The notes under the pieces are model-generated. The model saw only the letters and a program-made list of their open reading frames with translations. It was not told the origin of the DNA and did not search any database. This document shows positions 1 through 8,408 of a stretch of 57,594 nt of DNA, piece by piece. Each line of letters starts with the position of its first letter. The first letter of the stretch is position 1. Location of the stretch: assembly GCF_018785245.1 (NCBI RefSeq), contig NZ_WQPL01000038.1, forward strand, positions 1 through 57,594, given 5' to 3'. The position numbers and the translations under genes were made by a program. This DNA is from Collinsella aerofaciens (GTDB lineage: Bacteria > Actinomycetota > Coriobacteriia > Coriobacteriales > Coriobacteriaceae).

Positions 1-2
1 TA

Positions 3-41
3 TACGCCGTGATGCGCGACCGGGTGCCCTACCGGGAGTAG
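3..41 (+). CDS. Partial 3' end of a gene, possibly IS110-family transposase
   Basis: The first bases read in frame 3 as the last twelve codons of a protein ending in AVMRDRVPYRE and a TAG stop. Codons are G/C-ending like the rest of the window, so this is probably the tail of a gene that starts outside. The ending resembles C-termini of some IS110-family transposases, and a perfect TTGACA (51-56) lies just after the stop, as in IS110 right ends that carry a -35 box. Twelve residues are too few to prove this; it could be the tail of any gene. Confidence 0.35.
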   Translation, partial: YAVMRDRVPYRE

Positions 42-203
42 CCCCGACGGTTGACAAAACTATAGGAACACCCAATGACTGGCTGTTGGGGTGCGGGTGT
101 GACTTTCATCCCGTTTGGCGCTCCGGTCGCCTAGATGTTCGTCATGCGTACCCGCAAACGTGGGACAATGGCGCTGTTGGTTTTACAGACAAAGGATGTG
201 CCT

Positions 204-2147
204 ATGAACACCCTCGCCGCCAAAGTCAGCCGGCAGCGCCACCTGTTTGCGCGATTCGCTTCCGTCTGCGTGCTCGTCGCGCTTGCGTTGTTGCTGCTGC
301 CTGTCGCCGCGCACGCCGACGGCTACTCCATGACCCAGACCTATATCAGTGCCACGGTCGAGGCCGATGGATCGCTGACCGTTGTCGAGGGACGCCAGTT
401 TGATTTCGACGACGACATCAACGGCGTGTTTTGGGAGATCAATACGGGCTCCAACCAGCAGGGCGGCACGGCGGGCGTCGACGTGCTGAGTGTCGAGGAA
501 GAGGACACCGCGTTTAACAAAGTCGATAGCGCGAACAAGGGCGACTCTGGCGTCTACACGGTCGAGCAGACCGGTGACGGCGTAAGGATTAAGGTGTTCA
601 GCCCTCACGAGAGCGGCGACAGCGCAATCTACTACGTGAGCTACACCATGACCGGTGCGGTTATGAACTGGGCCGATACCGCCGAGCTCTACTGGAAGTT
701 CGTAGGTGACGGCTGGTCTGCGGATTCCGATGACGTCGAGATGGAAGTGTGCTTCGCGAATGCCGCTGCCGGGACGGCGGCCGTCAAGGGCGATAACTTC
801 CGCGCATGGGGCCATGGTCCGCTGACGGGCGACGTGTCGCTCGATGAGGACGAGCCCATGGTCACCTATACCATTCCCTGCGTGCACCAGGGCGAATTCG
901 CCGAGGCACGCATCGCCTTCCCTAGCGACTGGGTGCCGCAGCTTGCCGCTTCGGGCGAAGAGCGCATGTCAACGATCCTGAGCGAAGAGAAGGAATGGGC
1001 CGACGAAGCTAACGCCCGCCGCGCTCACGCTCGCATGATTGCTAATGCACTTGCCGTGCTAAGTGTTGTTGCGGCGGTGGTCTTTACCGGCACAATCGTT
1101 ATGCTCAAGCTGCGCAAGCGCAAGCCCAAGCCGCTTTTCCAGGACGAATATTTCCGCGATGTGCCTTCGGCCGACCATCCCGCCGTGCTTTCGGCCCTCA
1201 TGAGCTGGAACGAGGTGCCCGATCAGGCATATATCGCCACGCTCATGAAGCTCACTGACGACCGTGTGATTAAGCTGGAGCAGGCGACCGTGACCAAGGC
1301 CAAGAAGGGTCTGTTGGGGCGTGAAAAAGAAGAGCAGACGTATCGCGTGACGGTGAGTGATGCGGGCTGGAAGTCGGCCAAGGGCATTGACCACATGGTG
1401 CTCAAGGTCTTCTTTGCCGGTGCTAAGCCTGACGAGAACGGCGATCGCTCGCGCACGTTCGACGAGCTGCAGCACTACGTCAAGCAGCACGCTACACCCG
1501 TGGGCGACAAGCTCGAGGACTATCAGAACACCGTTAAGGGCAAGTTGGCCGATAGCGAGTACGTTGCCTCGGACGGCATTGTTGCAATGGTGTTTTGCCT
1601 GGTTCTTGGTATTCTGATCGCCTTTGTTCCCGTGGGATCCATCTTCTTTACCGATGGCGCACAGGCGAACATTACCGCCGCGGTTATCTCGGTGCCGATT
1701 GTGCTGGTGGGTATCGGCGTGGGCCTTACGTTCCGCCGCTTTACGCCGGAGGGCGCCGAGGTGGCGGCTCGCTGCAAGGCGCTCAAGCATTGGCTCGAGG
1801 ATTTCACACGCCTAAAGGAAGCCGTCCCGGGCGATCTGGTGCTGTGGAACAAGCTGCTGGTGATGGGCGTGGCGCTGGGTGTTTCCAAGGAAGTGCTGCG
1901 TCAGCTTGCCGAGGCCGTGCCGCCCGAGGTGCGTGAGGCCGACGGCTTCTATGACAATTATCCCTGCTACTGGTGGTACTACCATCATTACGGTACCGAG
2001 TCGCCGCTCGATTCATTCGATGACGTGTATCACGAGAGCATCCGTGAGCTGGCTTCGAGTTCCGATAGCTCGAGCGGCGGCGGTGGCGGCGGCTTTTCGG
2101 GCGGCGGAGGCGGCGGCGTCGGCGGAGGCGGCGGCGGAACGTTCTAG
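204..2147 (+). CDS. DUF2207 domain-containing membrane protein with glycine-rich tail
   Basis: The start at ATG 204 is chosen because AAAGGA (191-196) sits 7 nt upstream and the protein then opens with a signal peptide ending near residue 38 (AHA). The 647-residue product has an extracellular domain of about 240 residues, a membrane segment near residues 285-305 followed by a basic KLRKRKPK stretch, a cytoplasmic part, and two further membrane segments near 465-510. This is the architecture of DUF2207 (YciQ-like) proteins, whose function is unknown. The C-terminus has a serine stretch and then three runs of six glycines, typical of this family. An in-frame upstream ATG at 135 would add a non-signal-like leader and has no good ribosome site. 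Confidence 0.8.
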   Translation: MNTLAAKVSRQRHLFARFASVCVLVALALLLLPVAAHADGYSMTQTYISATVEADGSLTVVEGRQFDFDDDINGVFWEINTGSNQQGGTAGVDVLSVEEEDTAFNKVDSANKGDSGVYTVEQTGDGVRIKVFSPHESGDSAIYYVSYTMTGAVMNWADTAELYWKFVGDGWSADSDDVEMEVCFANAAAGTAAVKGDNFRAWGHGPLTGDVSLDEDEPMVTYTIPCVHQGEFAEARIAFPSDWVPQLAASGEERMSTILSEEKEWADEANARRAHARMIANALAVLSVVAAVVFTGTIVMLKLRKRKPKPLFQDEYFRDVPSADHPAVLSALMSWNEVPDQAYIATLMKLTDDRVIKLEQATVTKAKKGLLGREKEEQTYRVTVSDAGWKSAKGIDHMVLKVFFAGAKPDENGDRSRTFDELQHYVKQHATPVGDKLEDYQNTVKGKLADSEYVASDGIVAMVFCLVLGILIAFVPVGSIFFTDGAQANITAAVISVPIVLVGIGVGLTFRRFTPEGAEVAARCKALKHWLEDFTRLKEAVPGDLVLWNKLLVMGVALGVSKEVLRQLAEAVPPEVREADGFYDNYPCYWWYYHHYGTESPLDSFDDVYHESIRELASSSDSSSGGGGGGFSGGGGGGVGGGGGGTF

Positions 2148-2162
2148 CGAGTTCTGATTTTT

Positions 2163-2208
2163 GGGATGGATCTTCTCCGGCGACTGCCGACGGATCCATC
2201 CCATTTTT
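2163..2208 (+). terminator. Rho-independent terminator after the DUF2207 gene
   Basis: A perfect 10-bp stem (GGGATGGATC 2163-2172 with GATCCATCCC 2193-2202) is followed by ATTTTTAT. It starts 15 nt after the stop codon. Confidence 0.8.
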
Positions 2209-2239
2209 ATGCGCTATCTACGAAGACTGTCCCCAACGA

Positions 2240-2270
2240 CTAGTCACTGGGGACGTTCCTAAATGACTAG
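2240..2270. repeat. REP-like palindrome, GGGGACGTTC type
   Basis: CTAGTCA (2240-2246) pairs with TGACTAG (2264-2270) around a loop carrying GGGGACGTTC. A copy differing at only two positions over about 29 nt occurs at 22728-22756, so this is a dispersed element and not just a local hairpin. Confidence 0.6.
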
Positions 2271-2285
2271 GTATGGCTGCCGGGT

Positions 2286-2927
2286 TTAGGCTGTTAGGTC
2301 GAGTTCGTAGAGGAAGCTTTCGCGCGGCATGTCGTGACGGCGCTCTTCGCGGTTGGCGCGGTGCGTGGCCGTGCGCTTAAAGCCGTGCAGCTCGTAGAAC
2401 TTCCACGAGCAGTTGGAGTCGGTGTACAGGTGCGCCCTCGTCGCTCCAAGCGAGGACAGGTGCGAGACCGCGGCATCGAGCAGAACCGTGCCAACGCCCA
2501 GGCCATGGACATCGCGATCCACGGCAAGCAGCGTGACCTCGTTGTCGTGCGGCAACGGGCTTTTCTCGAGCAGGCGGTTGTTGGTTCGAATGGTGGCGCG
2601 CACAAATGAGAGATACTCGGCGCACGACTCGGGTTCTAGCTCACGCATCTGCGACAGCAGTGCACGCTCAGTATCCATCCAATGTTCCCTGACGGCGGCG
2701 CCGGAGCTCTGTCCCGCACGCGCAAGCGAAATGCCGCGTGCCTCGCCATCTATAACTGCAACCTGCGAAAACGTCGAGGAAGAAAGGCAGTAGGCAAGGT
2801 CGCACGCGGCTTCGAGGCGGTTGTACTCATCGTTATCCGAGTTGTTGTGCCAAAGCTGCTGCATGATCAGCGCGATGGCGTCGAAATCTTCGGTATCAAA
2901 CGGTCGGTAGAGAACCCGCGAGACCAT
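2286..2927 (-). CDS. GNAT-family N-acetyltransferase
   Basis: This 213-residue protein has the C-terminal half of a GNAT fold: a beta-4 strand VTLLAVDRDV, the acetyl-CoA pyrophosphate loop HGLGVG (about residues 141-146), an alpha-3 helix, and the late motif ending in FYELHGFKRT. It would transfer an acetyl group from acetyl-CoA to an amine; the substrate cannot be told. The N-terminal 100 residues are less typical and may bind the substrate. It is transcribed alone, opposite to purH, with a weak AGAGG ribosome site before the ATG. It is not obviously the ribosomal-protein type (RimI) because the N-terminal part is long. Confidence 0.8.
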   Translation of the reverse strand: MVSRVLYRPFDTEDFDAIALIMQQLWHNNSDNDEYNRLEAACDLAYCLSSSTFSQVAVIDGEARGISLARAGQSSGAAVREHWMDTERALLSQMRELEPESCAEYLSFVRATIRTNNRLLEKSPLPHDNEVTLLAVDRDVHGLGVGTVLLDAAVSHLSSLGATRAHLYTDSNCSWKFYELHGFKRTATHRANREERRHDMPRESFLYELDLTA

Positions 2928-3204
2928 GGTGCCTCTTTCTATTGCGGATGCATATCGAGCACAGTTCTACCACGCCATTGGCATCTAATTATGGTGCCCC
3001 TGTGTTCCATCAACTCACCGTGCCCAGTGGCGCTCCTGCAACCCCCGCTCGCAAACTTTTTCTGCACAGCCGTACGTTGCGGGGTGCAACGTCGCGCTCG
3101 ATGCGCTACATTGAATCAGTATTTTCAATGCCGCTGCGCGAGCGCTGCAGATCGACGTATCACCGACTCACAGAGCACGGCGGCGTACCAGACAGGAGGA
3201 CTGC

Positions 3205-4812
3205 ATGGGATCTGATGTGAAGATCGCACGCGCGTTGATCTCGGTTACCGATAAGACGGGCGTCGTCGATTTCGCACGGACGCTGGTTGACGACTTTGGC
3301 GTCGAGATCATCTCTACGGGCGGCACGGCTCGTGCCATCGAGGACGCGGGCGTTCCCGTAACTCCCATCGAGGAGTTCACGGGCTATCCCGAGATGATGG
3401 ACGGCCGCGTCAAGACGCTGCACCCCAAGGTTCACGGTGCGCTGCTGGCCCGTCGCGATTCCGAGCAGCACATGCAGGAGGCCGCTCAGCACGGCATTAA
3501 GCTGATCGACCTGGTCGTCGTCAACCTGTACGAGTTCGAGAAGACCGTCGCCAACCCCGAGGTCACCTTTGCGGATGCCATCGAGCACATCGATATCGGT
3601 GGCCCCTCCATGCTGCGGTCTGCCGCCAAGAACGCCGCGAGCGTTACCGTCATCTCCGACCCGGCCGACTATAATGCCGTCCTGGCCGAGATGCGCGAGA
3701 CCGGTGGCTGCACCACGCTTTCCACCCGTCGTCGTCTGCAGGTGAAGGTCTACCAGACCACCGCCGCCTACGACACGGCCATCTCCCGTTGGCTTGCCGC
3801 CCAGGCAAGCGACGTGGCGGACACCTCTGCCAAGCTCGAGATCTCGCTGGAGAAGGTCGACGACCTGCGCTATGGCGAGAACCCGCAGCAGAAGGCTACG
3901 GTCTATCGCTTTGCCGAGGGCTGCGAGAACACCGCGAGCTCGCAGTTCCCGCTCGTGGGCTCCGAGCAGATCCAGGGCAAGCCGCTCAGCTACAACAACT
4001 ATCTGGATGCCGATGCCGCCTGGAACCTGGTCCGCGAGTTCGATGAGCCGGCCTGCGTGATTCTCAAGCATCAGAACCCCTGCGGTTCCGCCGTTGCCGA
4101 GGACATCACGGCAGCCTACGACCGCGCCTTCGCCTGCGATCCCAAGAGCGCCTTTGGCGGCATCATCGCCTGCAACCGCGAGGTCCCTTACGAGCTCGTT
4201 GAGCATTTTGCCGACGAGAACAAACAGTTCGTCGAGGTCATCATCGCTCCGAGCTACACCGCCGAGGCGCTCGAGCGCATGGCCAAGCGCCCCAACCTGC
4301 GCGTGCTGGCGACCGGCGGCGTGGACCACGGCGCCCAGGTGGAGCTGCGCTCCGTCGACGGCGGCATGCTGGTGCAGGAGGTCGACCACGTGACCGAGGA
4401 TCCCGCGACCTTTACGTTCCCCACCGACCGCAAGCCCACCGACGCCGAGATGGCCGAGCTTGAGTTTGCCTGGAAGGTCTGCAAGGGCGTTAAGTCCAAC
4501 GCCATCCTGGTTTCCAAGGGCAAGGCCGGCATTGGCATGGGCCCGGGTCAGCCCAACCGCGTGGATTCTGCGCTGCTGGCCTGCGAGCGTGCCGAGGACT
4601 TCTGCGAGCGCGAGGGCGTGGAGAAGGGCGGCTTTGCCTGTGCAAGCGACGCGTTCTTCCCGTTCCGCGACAATGTCGACGTGCTTGCTGCGCACGGCGT
4701 GACCTGCATCATCCAGCCCGGCGGCTCCAAGCGCGACGACGAGAGCATCCAGGCCTGCAATGAGCATGGTATTGCGATGGTCTTCACGGGCGCCAGACAT
4801 TTCCGTCACTAA
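3205..4812 (+). CDS. purH: Bifunctional AICAR formyltransferase/IMP cyclohydrolase
   Basis: PurH carries out the last two steps of IMP synthesis. The N-terminal MGS-like cyclohydrolase domain shows [22 protein letters not shown] and [15 protein letters not shown], and the transformylase domain carries the active-site segment [10 protein letters not shown] near residues 285-295. The 535-residue length is normal for the family. An AGGAGGA ribosome site (3194-3200) lies 4 nt before the ATG. It stands alone with a 277-nt leader in which no purine riboswitch or attenuator could be recognised, and it ends in a strong terminator. No other pur gene is in the window. Confidence 0.97.
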   Translation: MGSDVKIARALISVTDKTGVVDFARTLVDDFGVEIISTGGTARAIEDAGVPVTPIEEFTGYPEMMDGRVKTLHPKVHGALLARRDSEQHMQEAAQHGIKLIDLVVVNLYEFEKTVANPEVTFADAIEHIDIGGPSMLRSAAKNAASVTVISDPADYNAVLAEMRETGGCTTLSTRRRLQVKVYQTTAAYDTAISRWLAAQASDVADTSAKLEISLEKVDDLRYGENPQQKATVYRFAEGCENTASSQFPLVGSEQIQGKPLSYNNYLDADAAWNLVREFDEPACVILKHQNPCGSAVAEDITAAYDRAFACDPKSAFGGIIACNREVPYELVEHFADENKQFVEVIIAPSYTAEALERMAKRPNLRVLATGGVDHGAQVELRSVDGGMLVQEVDHVTEDPATFTFPTDRKPTDAEMAELEFAWKVCKGVKSNAILVSKGKAGIGMGPGQPNRVDSALLACERAEDFCEREGVEKGGFACASDAFFPFRDNVDVLAAHGVTCIIQPGGSKRDDESIQACNEHGIAMVFTGARHFRH

Positions 4813-4841
4813 GTTCCGCCCTGGGACAAAATAATCTCTGC

Positions 4842-4877
4842 AAAAGACGGCTGCTCCGTTTGGAGGGCCGTCTTTTT
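4842..4877 (+). terminator. Rho-independent terminator after purH
   Basis: AAAAGACGGC (4842-4851) pairs with GCCGTCTTTT (4868-4877), leaving a T-rich 3' end. The hairpin ends just before the -10-like TATAAG (4880-4885) of the next gene. Confidence 0.85.
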
Positions 4878-4917
4878 GGTATAAGAGGACGGAATGACTA
4901 ACACGAAAGGTACAACC

Positions 4918-5625
4918 ATGCCCCAGATTGATGATGCCGAGCTGTTTGGCAATGCCGAGGATCAGCGTGCGTACGAGGACTTTTGCGCCAATCAGGAGGC
5001 GGTCGAGAAGTTCACGCTCGACAAGCCCGCGCTTGTCTGCCGTTGGCGCATGTCCAACAAAAAGGTGCCCATGCTCAACCGCCACATTCGCGCACTGTCC
5101 GAGCGCCTGGTGCAGGGCGAGCCGCTTACCCATAACATGCTCAGCTGGGCTAAACAGCACGTTGAGTGGTCGCTTGCCGAGGGCGATTACACTGCGCACG
5201 ACGGCGTACTCATGCTGGTGATCGACGTCAATGGCAACGCCGCCATGACGGTGGGCGAGTACGAGCCGCTGGCCGATACGTCGGCTAAGGCGCTACGTGC
5301 CCGCTCCGCCGAGGCCCGCTCCGAGGCCGACGAAACCGGCGTGGCGCCCGAGCTGCTCGCCGCCGTCGATAACGGCGAGCTGGCCTTTGTGGCGCCGGCG
5401 GACGAGTGCCTGTGCGGCACGGCGACGATCATCGAGCAGCTGGCCCAGACCAAGGGCATCCCGGTCACGCGCGTAGACATTCCCGCGCAGCTCAAGGGTG
5501 CGCTGTTTCTGGTGAGCGACGAGCACGGTGTGGTTGCCGCCGCCGACTCCGACGCCGCCGACTCCGACGCCGCCACGGTCGCCTTCTTCGCCGAAGGCTA
5601 CGAAAAGCTCCGTGCCCGCCGCTAA
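4918..5625 (+). CDS. Conserved hypothetical protein
   Basis: I do not recognise this 235-residue soluble protein. It has no signal peptide or membrane segment, is acidic, and ends with a short repeat (AADSDAADSDAA) before a basic tail. A segment with DECLCGTATIIEQLAQTKGIPVTRVDIP looks faintly like the cofactor loop of class IV aminotransferases, but the usual lysine motif is not evident, so no function is claimed. Two starts are possible: ATG 4918 with AAAGG (4906-4910) 7 nt upstream, chosen here, or ATG 4894 with GAGGA 4 nt upstream. A TATAAG at 4880-4885 would make a message starting almost on 4894, which favours the downstream start. Confidence 0.7.
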   Translation: MPQIDDAELFGNAEDQRAYEDFCANQEAVEKFTLDKPALVCRWRMSNKKVPMLNRHIRALSERLVQGEPLTHNMLSWAKQHVEWSLAEGDYTAHDGVLMLVIDVNGNAAMTVGEYEPLADTSAKALRARSAEARSEADETGVAPELLAAVDNGELAFVAPADECLCGTATIIEQLAQTKGIPVTRVDIPAQLKGALFLVSDEHGVVAAADSDAADSDAATVAFFAEGYEKLRARR

Positions 5626-5635
5626 ATGATGTTTC

Positions 5636-5669
5636 TGGGACGGGGATTAAAAACTCATTTAATTCCCGT
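5636..5669. repeat. REP-like hairpin before the two-component operon
   Basis: TGGGACGGGG begins a hairpin in which ACGGGGATTAAA (5640-5651) pairs with TTTAATTCCCGT (5658-5669) with one mismatch. It has no T-tract, so it is not a canonical terminator. The GGGAC motif matches the other dispersed palindromes in this window. Confidence 0.45.
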
Positions 5670-5798
5670 GCTCGTCGCGAGCGAGAGGCAAGCCTCTGCC
5701 ACTCGCGAACAGTTCTGTCACTTTGGTGCCGCGTGAGGCGCGTATCTGCGGATCCGCGGTCATAATGGGGCAAGACAACCAAGAGGGGGGCGGAATCC

Positions 5799-6470
5799 AT
5801 GGCGCTAATCTATATCGTTGAGGACGACGAGCCCATTCGTCGTGAGCTTATCGACATCCTTGCCCGCGCCGGTTTTGAGGTTGAGGCATGCGAATCGTTT
5901 GAGCATGTCTCGCGCGATATTCTCGCCGCCGTGCCCGACCTGGTGCTGCTCGACCTCACGCTTCCCGTCAAGGACGGCCAGCATATCTGCCACGAGGTTC
6001 GCCGCGAATCCGAGGTTCCCATCATCGTCCTCACGTCGCGCACGACCGAGATCGACGAGGTCATGGCCATGACGCTCGGCGCGGACGACTTTGTTCCCAA
6101 GCCCTACAGCGCCCGTGTGCTCGTGGCGCGCATCAATGCCTTGCTGCGTCGCACCGCGGCGGCGGGCGAGCGCAGCACGCTCGTCCACAAGGGACTGGAG
6201 CTCGACCTCGCACGCTCCATGGTCACCAACACGCAAACGGGCACCAGCACCGAGCTCACAAAAAACGAACTGCGTATTCTCTCGCTGCTTCTGAGCCGCG
6301 CGGGCAAGATTGTTTCGCGCTCGGCCATCATGCAGGACCTGTGGGACTCCGACGCCTTTGTGGACGACAATACGCTCACCGTCAACATCAACCGCCTGCG
6401 CACCACGCTTGAAAAAATCGGCATCAAGGGGTATTTGACTACGCATCGCGGCCAGGGCTATTCGGTCTAG
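5799..6470 (+). CDS. OmpR-family response regulator
   Basis: This 223-residue protein has a receiver domain (residues 1-118) with acidic pocket E8, D9, D10, phospho-acceptor D52 in LVLLDLTLP, T79 and K101, followed by an OmpR/PhoB winged helix ending in YLTTHRGQGYSV. It should be phosphorylated by the kinase encoded 9 nt downstream and then bind promoter DNA. The kinase is of the intramembrane-sensing type that usually senses cell-wall antibiotics. The usual ABC transporter partner is not next to it, so the regulated target is unknown. The start ATG follows a purine-rich AGAGGGGGGCGG stretch. Confidence 0.93.
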   Translation: MALIYIVEDDEPIRRELIDILARAGFEVEACESFEHVSRDILAAVPDLVLLDLTLPVKDGQHICHEVRRESEVPIIVLTSRTTEIDEVMAMTLGADDFVPKPYSARVLVARINALLRRTAAAGERSTLVHKGLELDLARSMVTNTQTGTSTELTKNELRILSLLLSRAGKIVSRSAIMQDLWDSDAFVDDNTLTVNINRLRTTLEKIGIKGYLTTHRGQGYSV

Positions 6471-6479
6471 GGGCCGGCT

Positions 6480-7523
6480 ATGTCGTTTGGCAAATTCTTT
6501 AAAGATGCGCTGCTTCCCGTCACCGTGTGGACGTGCGGTGTGCTGCTGAGCTGCTTTGTGCTGACGGTCGCCGGCGCACCCGTTTCTATCGTGGTCGTGG
6601 CGGTCGGCGTGTCCTTTATCTTTGGTATGCTCGGCATCGTGATCGAGTACGCGCGCCGTCGTCGTTTTCTGCGCCAGCTGGAGCGCGCGGCAGAGGAGCT
6701 CGAGAGTCCCGCATGGGTGCAGGAGATGGTGCAATGCCCGACCTATGCCGAGGGCGAGCTCGAGTACGAGGTCTTGCGCCGGGTGGGCAAGGCGGCATGC
6801 GACGAGGTTGCCGAAGGCCGGCGTCAGACCGATGACTATCGCGACTATATCGAGAGCTGGGTCCACGAGGCCAAGCTGCCTCTGGCGGCAGCCCATCTGA
6901 TTTTGGAAAACCTGGACGGCAGCGAAGATGATCTGTCGCGCGTAGATGACCTCGGTCGCGAGCTTGCCCGCGTGGAGCGCTATATCGATCAAGCGCTGTA
7001 CTACGCGCGCTCGGAAGTCGTGGAACGCGACTACCTGATTCGCCGCTGGGACCTTAAGACCTTGGTGACGGGCGCGATTAAAGCCAACGCGCGCGAGCTC
7101 ATTGCGGCGCATGTGGCCCCGGTGTGCGAGAACCTCGACTTCGAGGTCTTTACCGACGAGAAGTGGCTCGAGTTTATTCTGGGCCAGCTCATTCAGAACA
7201 GCATTAAATATGCGCGTGAGGACGGCGCAAAGATTGTGTTTTCGGGTGCGTTGCTGGACGAGGGTCTGGCAAGCGAGCGCATCGAGCTTACCGTCGCGGA
7301 CAACGGCTGCGGCGTGTGTGCGGCAGACCTGCCGCGCGTGTTCGAGAAGGGCTTTACCGGCGACAACGGCCGCACCACCAAGCGTGCAACGGGTATTGGC
7401 CTCTACCTGGTGGCGCGCCTGTGCTCCAAGATGGGCATCGACGTCACCGCAGCATCCGAGCCCGGCGAAGGCTTTGTCGTCACGTTTGCCTTCTCAACCA
7501 ACAAGTTCCAATACTTCGAGTAA
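6480..7523 (+). CDS. BceS-like intramembrane-sensing histidine kinase
   Basis: The protein (347 residues) has two N-terminal membrane helices (about 12-31 and 35-55) with almost no extracytoplasmic loop, as in BceS/intramembrane-sensing kinases. The phosphorylated H129 lies in ESWVHEAKLP, close to the WVHEIKTP signature of that group. The catalytic domain has N240 (N box), DNGCG 274-278 (G1), GFTG 291-294 (F box) and GIGLYL 305-310 (G2), so it should be active. It shares an operon with the response regulator and ends in a strong terminator. Family members usually act with a BceAB-type peptide-detoxification transporter, which is absent here. Confidence 0.9.
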   Translation: MSFGKFFKDALLPVTVWTCGVLLSCFVLTVAGAPVSIVVVAVGVSFIFGMLGIVIEYARRRRFLRQLERAAEELESPAWVQEMVQCPTYAEGELEYEVLRRVGKAACDEVAEGRRQTDDYRDYIESWVHEAKLPLAAAHLILENLDGSEDDLSRVDDLGRELARVERYIDQALYYARSEVVERDYLIRRWDLKTLVTGAIKANARELIAAHVAPVCENLDFEVFTDEKWLEFILGQLIQNSIKYAREDGAKIVFSGALLDEGLASERIELTVADNGCGVCAADLPRVFEKGFTGDNGRTTKRATGIGLYLVARLCSKMGIDVTAASEPGEGFVVTFAFSTNKFQYFE

Positions 7524-7553
7524 CGCACACGGCAAACGCCCGTCCAAACAAAA

Positions 7554-7590
7554 CGTGCCGCCCCAAACGGGGCGGCACGCCATTTTTTAT
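7554..7590 (+). terminator. Rho-independent terminator after the histidine kinase
   Basis: CGTGCCGCCCC (7554-7564) and GGGGCGGCACG (7569-7579) form a perfect 11-bp stem with an AAAC loop, followed by CCATTTTTTAT. Confidence 0.9.
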
Positions 7591-7619
7591 CAGCCAACTC
7601 GTTGAAGTATGGTGACGAA

Positions 7620-7710
7620 GGCGCAAGGCCGGGAGGGGTTATCAAAGCCGACATCCCGCAGCCGCGAAGCGGCGAGGACGTCGGCGTGATAACCCCGCAG
7701 GCCTTGCGCC
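7620..7710. repeat. Long 91-nt hairpin between convergent genes
   Basis: The arms pair in blocks: GGCGCAAGGCC (7620-7630) with GGCCTTGCGCC (7700-7710), GGGGTTATCA (7635-7644) with TGATAACCCC (7687-7696), GCCGAC (7647-7652) with GTCGGC (7680-7685), then an inner GCCGC-GAA-GCGGC hairpin. There is no T-tract on either side, and the kinase already has its own terminator upstream. It lies 13 nt past the 3' end of uspA on the other strand. Confidence 0.75.
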
Positions 7711-7723
7711 GGCGGGAAGGAAC

Positions 7724-8161
7724 CTACTTCACGACCAAGATGTCGCAGTCCGTGTTGCGCAGCAGGAACGTCGAAATCGAACCCAGCAGCGCATACTTGA
7801 TCGAGGACAGGCCGCGGGCGCCGCAGAGCACCAGGTCGGGCTTAACCACGTCGAGCATCTCGTCCTTGAGCGTCTCGCGAATACGGCCGGCGCGAATCAT
7901 GACCTCGACCTCGGGAATATCGGGATTGGCCTTGGCCTCTTCGAGCTGCTTGGCGATGGAGTTCTTAAATGCCTCCTCTAGGCCGTTGACCAGATCGACC
8001 GGATAGGAACCGGCGCTCTCGAGCGCCGTGGAATCGATAACGTGGCCGATGATTAGCTTGGCGCCGTTGTTCGCGGCGACCTTGATGGCGCGTGCGAGCA
8101 CAAAATCCTGCTGCTCAGTACCGTCGAGTGAAACAAATACCTTGGTGTAGCCCTCGTTCAT
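7724..8161 (-). CDS. uspA: Universal stress protein, ATP-binding type
   Basis: This 145-residue single-domain UspA protein starts with TKVFVSLDGTEQQDFVL and ends with the ATP-binding signature G-x2-G-x9-G-S (GARGLSSIKYALLGS), so it should belong to the nucleotide-binding class of Usp proteins. These proteins form dimers and help survival under stress, but the molecular role is not defined. The start is well supported by AAGGAGG placed 5 nt before the ATG on the minus strand. It is monocistronic and convergent with the kinase gene, and a very long hairpin follows its stop. Confidence 0.92.
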   Translation of the reverse strand: MNEGYTKVFVSLDGTEQQDFVLARAIKVAANNGAKLIIGHVIDSTALESAGSYPVDLVNGLEEAFKNSIAKQLEEAKANPDIPEVEVMIRAGRIRETLKDEMLDVVKPDLVLCGARGLSSIKYALLGSISTFLLRNTDCDILVVK

Positions 8162-8408
8162 GGTTTCCTCCTTGGTCTATCGCACGGGCGCGGGGCTCGT
8201 GCATCGGGCGGGCGCGGGCGCGTTGGCCGCCGGACACTTTATCTTGTTGCAGTTATACCCAAGGATTTGGGTTTGACCGCTCGCAATTCTGTGAACGGGC
8301 GAGTTTTTTGGTAAGGGTAGGCGTAGACGCGCCCGAACGGTTGATAATGGGACATCGCCCGCACCGTCCGCAGAACAATATCGGCGGGTGTCTAACGAGG
8401 GGGTCCCT

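Noticed and set aside
2928-3204. Possible purine riboswitch or attenuator in the purH leader
   Set aside because: No riboswitch core and no terminator with a T-tract could be found in these 277 bases; I see no identifiable element there.
3160-5199. Long minus-strand frame across purH (679 codons)
   Set aside because: It is the shadow of purH in a high-GC sequence and has no plausible protein features.
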